A stretch of 64,000 bases of DNA, taken from contig OZ014412.1 in NCBI GenBank assembly GCA_963965975.1, positions 7,936,708-8,000,707 on the forward strand, read 5' to 3'. The DNA is from Xestospongia bergquistia (lineage: Eukaryota > Porifera > Demospongiae > Haplosclerida > Petrosiidae). The notes under the pieces are model-generated. The model made no database searches. It saw only the letters and a program-made list of their open reading frames with translations, and was not told where the DNA came from. Below, piece by piece: positions 1-11,066 of this stretch. Within the stretch, counting starts at the first letter, position 1, and each line of letters starts with the position of its first letter. The translations under genes were made by a program, and so were the position numbers.

Positions 1-672
1 AAAATCGATCACCAAATTATTCTTACCAGTGCTCACTGCACTTACATTGCTGGGGATGAATTCAATCCTGGTGGATTAACTAAGAAGATTACAGTTTATT
101 TTCCAGGACAACCTCCACAAGTAGCTACATCAGCTGCTAACCAGTTATGGGCGTGTCCAGAGTATATACAATATAAAGAAGAAGATAAACACAGAGCAAG
201 TCAAGATCATGACTATGGACTGATCAAATTAAAAGGAAGTAGCGAAGGAGGATTTGGTTGGTGTGCAAGAACTACTTGTAATAAGTTATGGGGTCGTGTT
301 GTCAGTAATTGTGGTTATCCAGGAGTAGTTCCAGAGAGAGGTGTTCATTTTACAAAAGAGGAAACGTGTATCTCCAGTATAGATACCAAACATACTCGTG
401 GACTATGGATTGCCCCTGCTACTATGTGGATAACAGGTGGTGAAATCATCCATGTAACAGACGAGCGTGTATTTTATAAGAATGACACAACAGGTGGTCA
501 AAGTGGTAGCCCCGTATACACATGGTATAAAGGATATTGGACAGCTATTGCCATACATAGTTATGGTGGTGAATTAAATTCAGGCACACGAATTCGTCCT
601 GAGATGATTAAAAAGATTACAGAATACCTTGATGTTATTGATTGGGGTCTTCTCTACAAACCAAAACATTAA
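1..672 (+). CDS. V8/trypsin-like serine protease, 3' part (5' truncated by window edge)
   Basis: The reading frame is open from base 1 to the TAA at 670-672, giving 223 residues, so the N-terminus lies outside the window. The chymotrypsin-fold triad is visible: His in LTSAHC (codon 12, bases 34-36), Asp in the DHDYGLIKL segment (codon 71, bases 211-213) and Ser in GGQSGSP (codon 168, bases 502-504). The TSAHC and GGQSGSP spacing and the lack of the usual trypsin disulfide layout resemble glutamyl endopeptidase/V8-type S1 proteases. It is probably secreted, but the signal peptide is not in view. The stretch has no internal intron. It points toward the gene at 2057-4241, so the two are convergent. 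Substrate specificity cannot be read from this fragment. Protease identity is firm; the V8-like subtype is inference. Confidence 0.88.
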   Translation, partial: KIDHQIILTSAHCTYIAGDEFNPGGLTKKITVYFPGQPPQVATSAANQLWACPEYIQYKEEDKHRASQDHDYGLIKLKGSSEGGFGWCARTTCNKLWGRVVSNCGYPGVVPERGVHFTKEETCISSIDTKHTRGLWIAPATMWITGGEIIHVTDERVFYKNDTTGGQSGSPVYTWYKGYWTAIAIHSYGGELNSGTRIRPEMIKKITEYLDVIDWGLLYKPKH

Positions 673-1401
673 TATATATAATTATGTCATATATATAATA
701 TATTCAGTTAATTTTATATTGTAACAGTACAGAGGTTAAAGGATGTATAGTTTGAATTGAGATTTGTGTGGTGGGACACATTATGATTTGAACAGAAAGA
801 TTACAAATTATATCACAAGATATAAATAGTTGTTGGTATATAGTAATGTTATAATAATAACAATATAAATTGTAAGTCATACTGGAACACACTAGACTTA
901 TTTTTGAGAGTGGAATATCAACAATTGGTCAGTTGAAGTAGTGTTTTGTCTCATATCAACAACTGTGAGAAATAGCCTACTGACTGCCAATGATTTATAA
1001 TTTAATTGTGATCTGATAAGATAAACTATTCTCTCTTATCATGATATTTGTGTGTGACCAAGTCAAATAAAGAACTCATCAATAGTCAGACCTAGAGACT
1101 TAACTTTATGAAACAACTGTATTTTACATTGTATTAGGATAGACTTTATGTTGATAGATATATGTTATATTAGTATCTGGAGTTAATAAATTTAAAACAT
1201 CTAGAAAGAGAGAAAATAAATTTATAAAACCTAAACATTTTAATTGTTTGTTCATAGGACTATATTGATGCCAATGAGAGAATATTAATATAATAATATA
1301 ATTATTACTTGTTGTCTTGACTGCTGACCTCTTCTCATCCAAAAGTAGTTTTGTATATGTACTCAATTACATAATTCCAATAATTATAATTCAACTCATA
1401 C

Positions 1402-1404
<3 letters not shown>

Positions 1405-1442
<38 letters not shown>
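1405..1442. repeat. (AT)n microsatellite
   Basis: About 19 uninterrupted AT units. A short open frame across it is an artefact of the repeat. Confidence 0.95.
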
Positions 1443-1445
<3 letters not shown>

Positions 1446-1887
1446 TATCTTATGGATCTAAACAGTAGATGGATCTACTTTCCTAAAATTAAGGTACAAA
1501 TGTCTTTCAATAAACATGACTCTACTTTAACATTATTCAGTTGTGTCCACTTTGTATTGTGTAGTATTCTGATTTGGTAAGACAGCTCATTAATGTATCA
1601 TTTAAAAATAATTAGTTGTTTTAACCAAGTCACCATTATTTACTTTAGCAATGTCAAAGCTATTGTCATAATAGATTTCTAACCATGGTCACAGCTGCTA
1701 TGAGTGAACTCAGTTCTGGTAAAAAGGAAAAGGAAACAATAGTGTAAGTATGCACTTCTGTATGATTTAATATGTTAATATCAAGATGTTAATTATTTTG
1801 CCAAAATTTTACAAAAATTAGCCAAAATCTGGCTGTGTACAAAAATGAATCAAATCATACAAACAATATCAAAATACACTACAGCAT

Positions 1888-1893
<6 letters not shown>

Positions 1894-1975
<82 letters not shown>

Positions 1976-1991
1976 TTGTGTGTGTGTGTGC
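1894..1991. repeat. (TG)n microsatellite, about 98 bp
   Basis: Alternating TG with single-base interruptions near 1938 and 1975. Alternating purine-pyrimidine sequence of this length can adopt Z-DNA. It lies just past the 3' end of the beta-helix gene. Confidence 0.95.
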
Positions 1992-2056
1992 ATGTATATA
2001 GTTTGTTTAAGCATTACTTTAATTTTGTGTCCCAAAAAGTATATGTTCAAGCTCAC

Positions 2057-4241
2057 CTATGTAGAACGTATTGTTGATCTCTTGGACCCAGCAGTTGACC
2101 TTGTATCTCTTCCTAATGATAGTTGATTAGTCTTAGAGTTGTCAGTTTTAATTGTATTAATAGTACTGCCATAAGTAGCAAGGACAGTAATATCTTGAGG
2201 TTGTGAGAGAGGTAAGTCATATAGTACATGTTGTACATGTTGTTCATCATAGTTATCTGGATGTTCCATACGATCAGCAATCCAGTTGTCATTATTTTCA
2301 AGTAATGGTTGAATGTCTACATGTTCTTCAGTACGAGATGGTTTACTGCTACCTCTACAATACACACAAATGCTAGCAATTTTCTTAAATGTCCAGACAA
2401 CAACTGAAATGAAGATTCCAAAAACAAGGATGCCAGAAAAGGTAGCAATCACTACTTGAGAAAATACTGCATCTATTGTTGGTTGATTATCTGGCCGATT
2501 ATCTGCAATTAAAGTTATAGCACTTGCTGCCATTAAAAATAAAAAAATTATTAAATTGCTAAAGTTTTGAAGATTAATTTTATATGGACGAAAGATCATA
2601 AACATTCCACCAAACAAAGCAAATAGTGCTATTTGACAGTAAAGAACAATAAATTGACCAGAAAATTTATAAGGAATGAAATATAGACATAAAATGATGA
2701 TTCTTAGGACAAAATAAAATCCAGCAAAGCAGCGATAATCACGTGTGTCATCAGAACCATTTTTATAGGGTCCAGTGAACACATCACACAAAGATATCAA
2801 TATTTCCTTTCTAAAATGTAAAGAGCTCAGTAATTTGTGGAATAGTTTAAATGAATAAAGTTGTATGTAGAGCATTGGTAAGAATATGATGAATACTAAC
2901 ACAATGATAGCAAAGATACCAGCTAGACAATGAAGTAAACTAAAATGCTTGACAACTCCATCATCAAATAAGGCATATGTGCTATTCCATACATACCATG
3001 TTGTAGGATATAATAGTTGAAGAGAAGTAGCAGCAAACTGAGTGAAACATAACAGATATATTGAGGCTATAGAATGAATCAAGGAAGGCTCAATCTTAGT
3101 CATACACCAGAAACAATCATAAAACCATTGGTCAATTGTATGTTGAAGACTATTATTATCAACACAACTATTGTTACTGGTAAGAGTTGTATTAAGATAA
3201 ACTTTATCCATCCTGGTAATGATGGATTCTGGTCACATTGGACACATCTATCAAGCTGGTTAATAGGAACTCCATAACCAAGAGTACATTTTCCTGTTCT
3301 ACTATCAGTGCAGTCCAACAGATTTACTGATAAGTTGTGTTGAAGGTTTTGGTCCATGAATCCTTGTGTTTGAAATGATAAAATAACTTCATTAGAATTT
3401 GTCATGTTATCTGATTTGGAATTGTAGAAGAGAATTATAGCAAAACTCCAGGATAATAATAATCACAGTCATAAAATATTGCGTCACATTGTCGATAATA
3501 AGGAAAATAAAAGGAATAAAAGGATGCTGGACCAGAGACAACGCATGCTTTCAAATCATACTTCCAATCATACCATTCATCATTACAGTTATATACTGAT
3601 GCACTAATATAAAATGCTTCTCCAGAGATAGATATGTTCCTATCATCAAGCATTTGTATATTTAAGTAGTAAGGACACTCTAATACCTTATTAGAGCCCA
3701 TAATAAACTTGTTGTCATACTCATAAGTATACTGAGTAAGTCTGGCATTACTTCCAGAATCTATCACTACATCAACTAACTGGACACCAGAAAATATTGA
3801 TGTATACATTTGGAAGTCCTTACTAGGGTTGATATGAATATTACCACAATTATGGAGAACCAGAGACATGAGGGTAGTGTTTGTAGATGATAGAAATAAC
3901 AGTCCATTGTGTGAACTACATGTAATAGTTGCTGTCTTACCTCCATCTTTAGTAGCAAGACCTACAATAGCAACATTAGACTTGTCTATCACCTTACTGG
4001 TATTGTCCAATATGTAGGTACCAGAATACAGGTAGATGACAGTGGAGTTGTGTTGTAGTCCTTGTAGAGCTAAATTTAGACTAACACAAGGTGTCTGGTC
4101 CTCTCCATTCCAACAAGAGGTAGTGTTCACACCAAATGATGAACTGACATAGATCTCATACTTCCAGTTAGCAGCAAATGTAAGGGAAACAAAGAGAGAG
4201 ACAAAGATAGCCAACAGCAACATGTTTATAGTAGACCACAA
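2057..4241 (-). pseudogene. Beta-helix head plus multipass membrane protein, frameshifted twice
   Basis: Three open segments lie in three minus-strand frames: 4241-3435, about 3440-3100, and about 3215-2057. The first starts with a signal peptide (MLLLAIFVSLFVSLTFA) and continues as a short Ser/Thr/Asn-rich, pectin-lyase-like beta-helix. The second has a Cys-rich stretch, a PGWIKF motif and one membrane helix. The third has several further helices (an IYLLCFTQF block, a GPYKNGSDDTRDYR loop, LRIIILCLYFIP) and a charged cytoplasmic tail. This order matches a family of large surface proteins that I recall from sponge genomes. Both frame changes fall at a TTTT run, near 3444 and near 3123, and one extra T in each would make the frame continuous. 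The segment that usually lies between the first membrane helix and the SLIHS block is also missing. It could be a young pseudogene, or intact with homopolymer sequencing errors. Confidence 0.7.
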
Positions 4242-4848
4242 TGTATCTTAGAAATTATTTTTTTTTGTATAATCTAATAATACTACCTGTGGTATAACTA
4301 TCTAACCAAAAGGCACAGCTATCCTATCTCACTATAACTTACTATACAAACAATTGTCTTTGGACATTTTCCACTAATGGATATACTGATTCTCTTCATA
4401 GTACCACACACTGATAATCTGTTACAAAACATACCATTACATTTCCTATTTCCTTATATTTCCTACTAAAATATATCATATGTCATTGCAACTGTTGCTC
4501 TCTAAATGTTTATAAGGATTATATAGAGTTAGTAGGCCATTGGTATTCAGTCACCATTAATAATTAGACAATGGTGACTGAATACTAATAGCCTACTCTA
4601 CTATAACAGTTACAACAAACCATCAATTGAATATTGATATTACTGAACTGATAGTTCTGTAATACTTTGCTCTCATAATTATTAGATAAACAGTGAAGAA
4701 ACCAACAGGAAATTACTTGTAGGCGAAAAACTGGAAATAAACATTATTATGAATATTAATTAATTAATAATATTATTCATTAGCTGTCATTGTAAGGGGT
4801 GTGTCATCATGTAGAACCAATACACCCTCCTCGTAACATGTTTACTAC
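4242..4848. other. Divergent intergenic region
   Basis: This 607-bp spacer separates the divergent starts of the beta-helix gene (-) and the P450 (+), so it should carry both promoters. I recognise no motif beyond the inverted repeat at 4524-4601. Confidence 0.6.
4524..4601. repeat. Imperfect inverted repeat (stem-loop)
   Basis: The left arm (about 4524-4558) and right arm (about 4570-4601) are near-perfect reverse complements, sharing TATTCAGTCACCATT, with a short AT-rich loop. It is probably a small foldback element or a cruciform-capable sequence. Confidence 0.75.
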
Positions 4849-7800
4849 ATGATGAGTTACAACACTGGTTTACTAGATGTACTATTCCTTCAAATCAATC
4901 TCTTCTCTCTAACTACAGTAATAGCTGTAGTACTAGTATTGTTGTTACTATGGTACAAGTAAGTCAATAAATTGTGTCAGTATTTAAATACATACATGAT
5001 ATATATGTTGCATGTTTAGGATTTCAATTTCAACATGGCATTAGACAGACCATCTGTAGATATATCATATAATATGTTATCATAATATTACTATGAGCTA
5101 CTGTAACAGTCAGTTAGTAAGTATAAATACATTATTTATATTGCAGAGTTGCATACTATCCTTACAATGTGTTCTACAAAGTTGGTATTCCTGGACCACC
5201 TCCTCGAGCTTTCTTTGGTAATGTTCTAGAACTACAAAGAAAGGTACTATAATACCATTGTCTAAACTACCAGCTGTCAATTTTGCTATCTCATTAGTTC
5301 TAGCTTGTGTTGTCAATGTTTTGTTATTGTTAGTTAATACATTGTTTTGTTTACTTGTTATTATTACAGGGAATATTTGAAACATATACAGAGTGGCATA
5401 AATTATATGGTGATGTTATTGGGTAAGAAATAAGTAATAACACAACCAAATCAGTGCATGAAGTTATCTGCTAATAAGTAGGACCAAATATAATCTAGAG
5501 TCTATCTTTTAGTTTTATTTACATGCACCATAGATCAGATGATCTGAGATAGTAGGTTAAAAATACTGGACACATGATTATTAACCCCTTAGTGACACAT
5601 GTTACGAATACATAACAACAATAATTGTTGGGAAAATCCATCTGTCAATGTAAACATTCTGGCTGTAACTATTAAAGTTTACATCCAAAAACTATCAAAC
5701 ATTCATAGTAAATAAAATGTACTACTTGGCTATCAATTGCAATCAAAATTAATTTGTTCTATATATAGCAAATATGCAAATTGATTCCAGTATCGAATAT
5801 CAAGCTGCTTCAACGATTGATGCTATATTTGAGACAAAAAGATACACCACGATGTTTTTGTAAGGTGGAAAACTTTAAAACTTGGATATACATCTCAACT
5901 ATAGTAGCTACAGCTATATAAGTTTTAAGCTTGTAGAAGACAACATGTTTTGGGTCGTACGAGGAAGTGACGAAGTTTTGGAGTCAATTGGCTTCTTGAA
6001 GTCTCAGTTGCAAATATCAACATTCATATTCCACAAAATGTTCTTGATCCAACAAGAAAATGATATAGAACCTACAAAAACTAAAAATATACTGAAAGAG
6101 CATATTTATTGCCATTTTATTTTTATAGTTAAATTAAAAGTGGGCGTCGCCTTTTAAGGGTTACCAACCAAATCCACAATATGAATCTTCTTAATTTTAA
6201 TATATAAAATATTTTATTGTTTTATTTGATGTAGTTTTTATATCGGATCTTCACCAACTTTACTGATAACTGATCTTGAAGTCATCAAATTGATTATGGT
6301 GAAAGAGTTTGACACTTTTTCAGATCGTAGAGTAAGTCTTCCATTATAATAACTAATTAATTATACAGAATTTAATTAGTTTTATTGTTTGTATTTAGAT
6401 AATCTTTAATTAATGTTTTGTTTACATATCTTTTAGTCCCCAGGGCTTGAAGTAGCACGAGGTGTACAATGTAATCTTCCTCCTAATTTATTTGATATGA
6501 GGACTGCTCATTGGAGGGAAACAAGACGATTAATAAATAATTGTTTCCATGGAAAGAAACTGAAAATGGTATGTTATGATAACTATATTATATGGATGAA
6601 TGGATAGACAAATAGATTAATGGATGGATGAATGGATGGATGGATTGATGGATGGATGGATGGACAGATAGAGTAATGGATGGATGGACAGATAGATGGA
6701 TGGATGGATGGACAAATGGATTAATTGATGGATTGATGGACAGATAGAGTAATGGATGGATGGATGGATTGATGGACGAATGGATTGATAAATATTGCAT
6801 GGATAGCTGGATGGTTGAATAGATAATAGATGGGATAAAGTTATATATCACATTTAGATGACTCCTTTGTTTAAAGAGAGTGTTACATCTATAATGACTA
6901 AACTTAAAGATATTGCTGATACTGGTAACAGTATTGATGTTGCTAAGTAAGCTAATATGATATGTTGTTACATCTTGTTTAACTAAACTTATATTAGATT
7001 GTTTTCTCACTTAACAATGGAGACCATATTAGCTGCAGGGCTATCATATAAAGTGGACATATTAAAAGGACATGGTGACCAGCTGGCAGAGACTGCAGAT
7101 GGTGTTTTTGAGGTGTCTCGTCAAGGAGCTTTAATATTTTCAGCATTTATCAGTAAGTTACTATAACAATTGATGACTACAATAACTTAACTAGTGGTAG
7201 CTAACAATAGAAGTTGATAATATACCATACCATACTTAAAAATAAGTGTATTTGTTCCTGTATAATATGTTCAGATCAGATCTAGACATATAGTTTAGTA
7301 TTCACTAAAAAGAGATGAGCCAGATATGTTGACATCCTGTATAGCTATCTTCAAAGTAGTTCGATTTGCTTAGTAAATACTGACTAAATTACACATGAAT
7401 GATTCAGTTTATTCTTGATTGTATTATGACAGTCAGTAAAATAATTATTGCATTCTACAGACACTTAATAATACTGTCAACTTGTTCACAGACATTTGTG
7501 GTAGATAAATATATATACACACAAAGACATGGTCAAAGTTAGCATGAACAGATTTTAATAAGCTCTAGTTTTAACAGTAATGATTTGTTTACAGGTCACT
7601 TCCCCTTTCTTATTCCCCTCGTACGATGGGGAGCTTCAAAAACACCAGCTGCTCATAAATTTGGTGCTCTAGCTACAGCATTGAGACATCTTATAAAAGA
7701 ACGACGTCAACAATTGTCACCACCTCAAAAAGTAACAATTGTCCACTACTTGTTACTACTGATATGCTATCCTTTATTTTTAAATCTTTAGAACAAAGAC

Positions 7801-10800
7801 TATTTACAGATTCTAATTGATGCCAGCAGAGATGATTTAAATGAATCTATTATTTCTCATCAGACTTGTTTGAATAATGATACAAACAAGGAATTAAATA
7901 TTAACTCAATGTCTACTACATTTAAATCAATACTGACTAATGATGAAGTTGTCAATCTCTCTGTGATGCTATTTTTAGCTGGTAAGGTTATACAATCTGG
8001 TAAAACTCAATGGATATATTTTGATCTGTACATTATATAGTGGAAATATTTGAGGAAAATAAACCTACTCTTATAATGTACATTTGACAGGCAAATTTAA
8101 CAATTTATACCAATTGAGTTAATAAATTAATACCTTTACCAAACATTATTAGAAACAAAACAGTGATACTAAATGTCATATTGTCATAGTATAACAGGTT
8201 CTTATATCATACTGTGATTGTTAACATCTGTTACAAACATAATGAAATGTTCTCACTTTCTTTCTTTAGGTTATGAGACTACTAGTAGTTTATTAACATT
8301 AACAGCATATATGTTAGCACTTAATACTGACAAGCAAGATAGATTATGTCAGGCAATTGATAATTATTATCTGGAGAATAAGGTAAGGGTATAGCATGTG
8401 TGTGTGTGTGTGTGTATGTGTGTGTGTGTGCAGACATTACAACTTACTGCATTACATTTAGGATTAATTTTATTTTAAGGAGATACATATAGTTTTACTA
8501 TATAAACGTTTCATTATATTTACAATACACATACACATAGACATCTTGTTTTTGTCAATTCATTTTTTACTTGGTATAGCAAGCATCTCTTAATGAAGCA
8601 TCTCAAAGCATTGAATATCTTGATTGGTGTCTTCAAGAATCATTGAGAATGTTCTCTCCAATTGCTTGGTACAGCCATGATACATGTACATGAATCATAT
8701 TATATATCTACATGTACATATCAATACATATATACATGTACATGTATCATATTATACATGTACATGTATAATATGATACATCTACATTTACTGTATTATA
8801 TGTACATATATAATATTATACATGTACATGTATAATACAGTAAATGTAGATATATCATATTATACATGTACACGTATAATACAGTAAATGTACATGTATC
8901 ATATCATATATGTACATGTATAATATGATTCATGTACATGTATAATATTATCCATGTACATGTATAATACAGTAAATGTAGATATATCATATTATACATG
9001 TACATGGATAATATTATACATGTACATGTATACTTAACTACTTATATCCATGACAATGTCCTTCGTCCGTTTGTTCATCCATCCATCTAATCTATCCATT
9101 CATTAACAATTAGATTAGACATGCCCACATAAACACACTATAATATTCATATTGTTATTTTAACAGTCCAATGCGTTATTGTCAACATACTACAACACTC
9201 AATGGGTACACAATACCTGAAGGAGTCAATGTATTAGTACCACTTAAAATATTACATCATGATTCAAGATGGTGGTCTGAACCACTCTCTTTTATACCAG
9301 AACGGTAAGTTATACTACTAACAATAATAATATACAATAGTATAATGGAATATCTATTTACTGTATAGCAGATAAATTTGGGGGGAGAAGACAATGGTGA
9401 ATTTAGCAAATTTTATTTCATTTGCTAAAATTTTATCCTCCAATATTTTAATTAGAGATGTGGTAGTAGGTAGACAAAAGTCATTTGTTAAGTTTAATTT
9501 TTGCTAAAATCTAATATTTTCTCCCTCCAAAATTGCCTGTTATAGAATACTTATTTTAAATTGTGTGATGATCACTATAATTGTACTTACCGATACTTAA
9601 AGTTCATATATTAAATTAAATTTGATGTGGGCCATGTGGCCGTGAAAATTATGCTACATCAGAACATTCACTAAATTTAATAGACATAAACGACAGTAGA
9701 GTTAAGGTATTTGGGGGTGCAATAAGAACACTTTCTTAATGACAGGACATTGTTTTCATCTTTTCTACTTTTTTAAATTGACATTTGAAGGGAGACACGC
9801 CTTTTTAAGAGGATTTTTATTAAGTTTTACTTAATAACATATCAAGTTTCCATAGCAATGATGATATGATCTATAATAACATCAAGGTGACTTTAGTAAA
9901 AGACTTTGAAACACTAGATTATTGATCTACTAGTATATTTTTGACTATATTTTTTAGAGTACTTCTCACTTTGCCTACATCTCATTTCACTTGCTCTTAT
10001 TTCAACAGGATATAAGGTTTAGGGCTTAGCTGTGTAGACAAATGACATAAACCAATAGGCAAAGTGATACTTAGCTAATGAAATGAGATATAGGTAAAGA
10101 GAGATGTAGTAAAGTGAGAACAGTTCCTTTTTTTGGCTTGCTACTTTTGTACATAGTAATACTTGTGTTAGTGGTTAAGGATCGATCTTTGAGGTTAATT
10201 AGAGGTTATTGTTGAGGTTTAGGGTTTAGGGTTTAGGTTAAGTAGCAATAAGGGTGCTCATTATTTGATTCTTTTTAACAACTTCTGAATGAGGCACCAA
10301 TGAACTCTATTATAGTTCATGTCAATCATTATCCTGTAGGTTTGCTCCAGAGGAGAGAGACAGTCATCATCCAATGTGTCATTTACCATTTGGGATTGGT
10401 CCTAGAAGTTGTCTTGGTGGTAAATTTGCCTTTATGGAGGCTAAAATGACAATGATTAGCATTTTAAAACAGTACCAATTCGTTCAAACAAAAGACACAC
10501 AAGTTAGTAAATGCTATGTTGTTAATAATTATATAACAGTGATGATGGGCAGTGTTATAACTATTCTATCTAGCTTATGATGGCTATATATCACATTTAA
10601 TATTATAGATTATACAAGTTGATTGTGTCAAGTAATTTAAGTTGGTTTATATATATGTAATGTATATTACACATAGTATATTATAACTACATTGTATATT
10701 ACAGTATTACATATAGTATATTATAACTACATTGTATATTACAGTATTACATACAGTACATTATAACTACATTGTATATTACAGTATTACATATAGTATA

Positions 10801-11066
10801 TTATAACTACATTGTATATTACAGTATTACATACAGTACTTTATAACTACATTGTATATTACAGTATTACATACAGTACATTATAACTACATTGTATATT
10901 ACAGTACTACATACAGTATATTATAACTACATTGTATATTGACATATATAATAAACATGTAAAATTATTGCATATTCAATATTAGGTTCCCATGGAAACA
11001 AAACTAGGTGTGACATTAGCTCCAGCTGGGAAAGTGAATCTCCTTTTACAATCAAGAAAAGTATGA
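4849..11066 (+). CDS. Cytochrome P450 monooxygenase, CYP3/CYP5-like (clan 3), complete
   Basis: This is a haem-thiolate monooxygenase, probably anchored in the ER membrane. Fourteen exons join in phase: 4849-4958, 5147-5243, 5370-5422, 6235-6331, 6437-6568, 6858-6946, 6998-7152, 7595-7731, 7792-7981, 8270-8382, 8580-8668, 9167-9304, 10340-10502, 10986-11066. They give 547 aa. Visible landmarks are an N-terminal hydrophobic anchor (residues about 22-39), a PGPPP hinge, helix-C WRETRR, I-helix AGYETTS (353-359), the K-helix ESLR pair Glu411/Arg414, a PER motif split by the last-but-two junction, and the haem loop [11 protein letters not shown] with Cys491. DYLQILIDA and the overall motif spacing resemble CYP3/thromboxane-synthase-type enzymes; that placement is inference. 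The protein is longer than the usual 500 aa, mostly through an Asn/Ser-rich insertion of about 30 residues encoded by exon 9, before the I-helix. Two ATGs stand in tandem at 4849; the first is used here. Confidence 0.93.
5581..6164. mobile_element. Candidate piggyBac-like non-autonomous element in P450 intron 3
   Basis: The left end reads TTAACCCCTTAGTGAC. The right end, reverse-complemented, reads GTAACCCTTAAAAGGCGAC. A TTAA target followed by CCC is the hallmark of piggyBac-family ends; here the right-hand target copy is TTAC, one base changed. The 584-bp body contains a 91-codon open frame (5882-6157) with no recognisable domain, so I call it non-autonomous. The ends match only over about 10 bp. 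Confidence 0.4.
6591..6830. repeat. Degenerate (ATGG)n array in P450 intron 5
   Basis: About 240 bp of ATGG/GGAT units with interspersed ATTG, ACAG and AGTA variants. It fills most of the intron. The 140-codon minus-strand open frame over it is repeat-derived. Confidence 0.9.
8690..9035. repeat. Palindromic TACATGTA array in P450 intron 11
   Basis: Roughly 345 bp built from TACATGTACATGTATAAT-type units separated by ATTATA or ACAGTAAATG spacers. Each unit is itself nearly palindromic, so the whole array can fold on either strand. There are at least ten recognisable units, none coding. Confidence 0.85.
9364..9545. mobile_element. Foldback/MITE-like element in P450 intron 12
   Basis: The outer ends are inverted copies: left TATAGCAGATAAATTTGGGG against reverse-complemented right TATAACAGGCAATTTTGGAG. 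They continue into GGGAGA and are followed inward by a second inverted pair around TTTGCTAAAAT. With TA at both borders, this fits a roughly 180-bp non-autonomous element with TA target duplication. No coding sequence. Confidence 0.5.
10650..10945. repeat. Minisatellite, about 40-bp unit x 7, in P450 intron 13
   Basis: Head-to-tail copies of a unit that contains TTACAGTATTACATA and TATAACTACATTGTATA. The copies differ mainly at ATACAGTA versus ATATAGTA. It lies between the haem-loop exon and the last exon. Confidence 0.92.

Larger units (their letters stand above)
673..2056. other. Intergenic region between convergent genes
   Basis: No coding segment supported. It holds AT-rich sequence, an (AT)n run near 1405-1442 and a long (TG)n run at 1894-1991. 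The 3' UTRs of the flanking convergent genes are expected here. Confidence 0.7.

Noticed and set aside
1845-2126. Cys-Val repeat open frames on both strands
   Set aside because: Translation of (TG)n.
6588-7010. 140-codon minus-strand open frame rich in HPSI repeats
   Set aside because: Lies over the (ATGG)n array and P450 exons 6-7 on the other strand.
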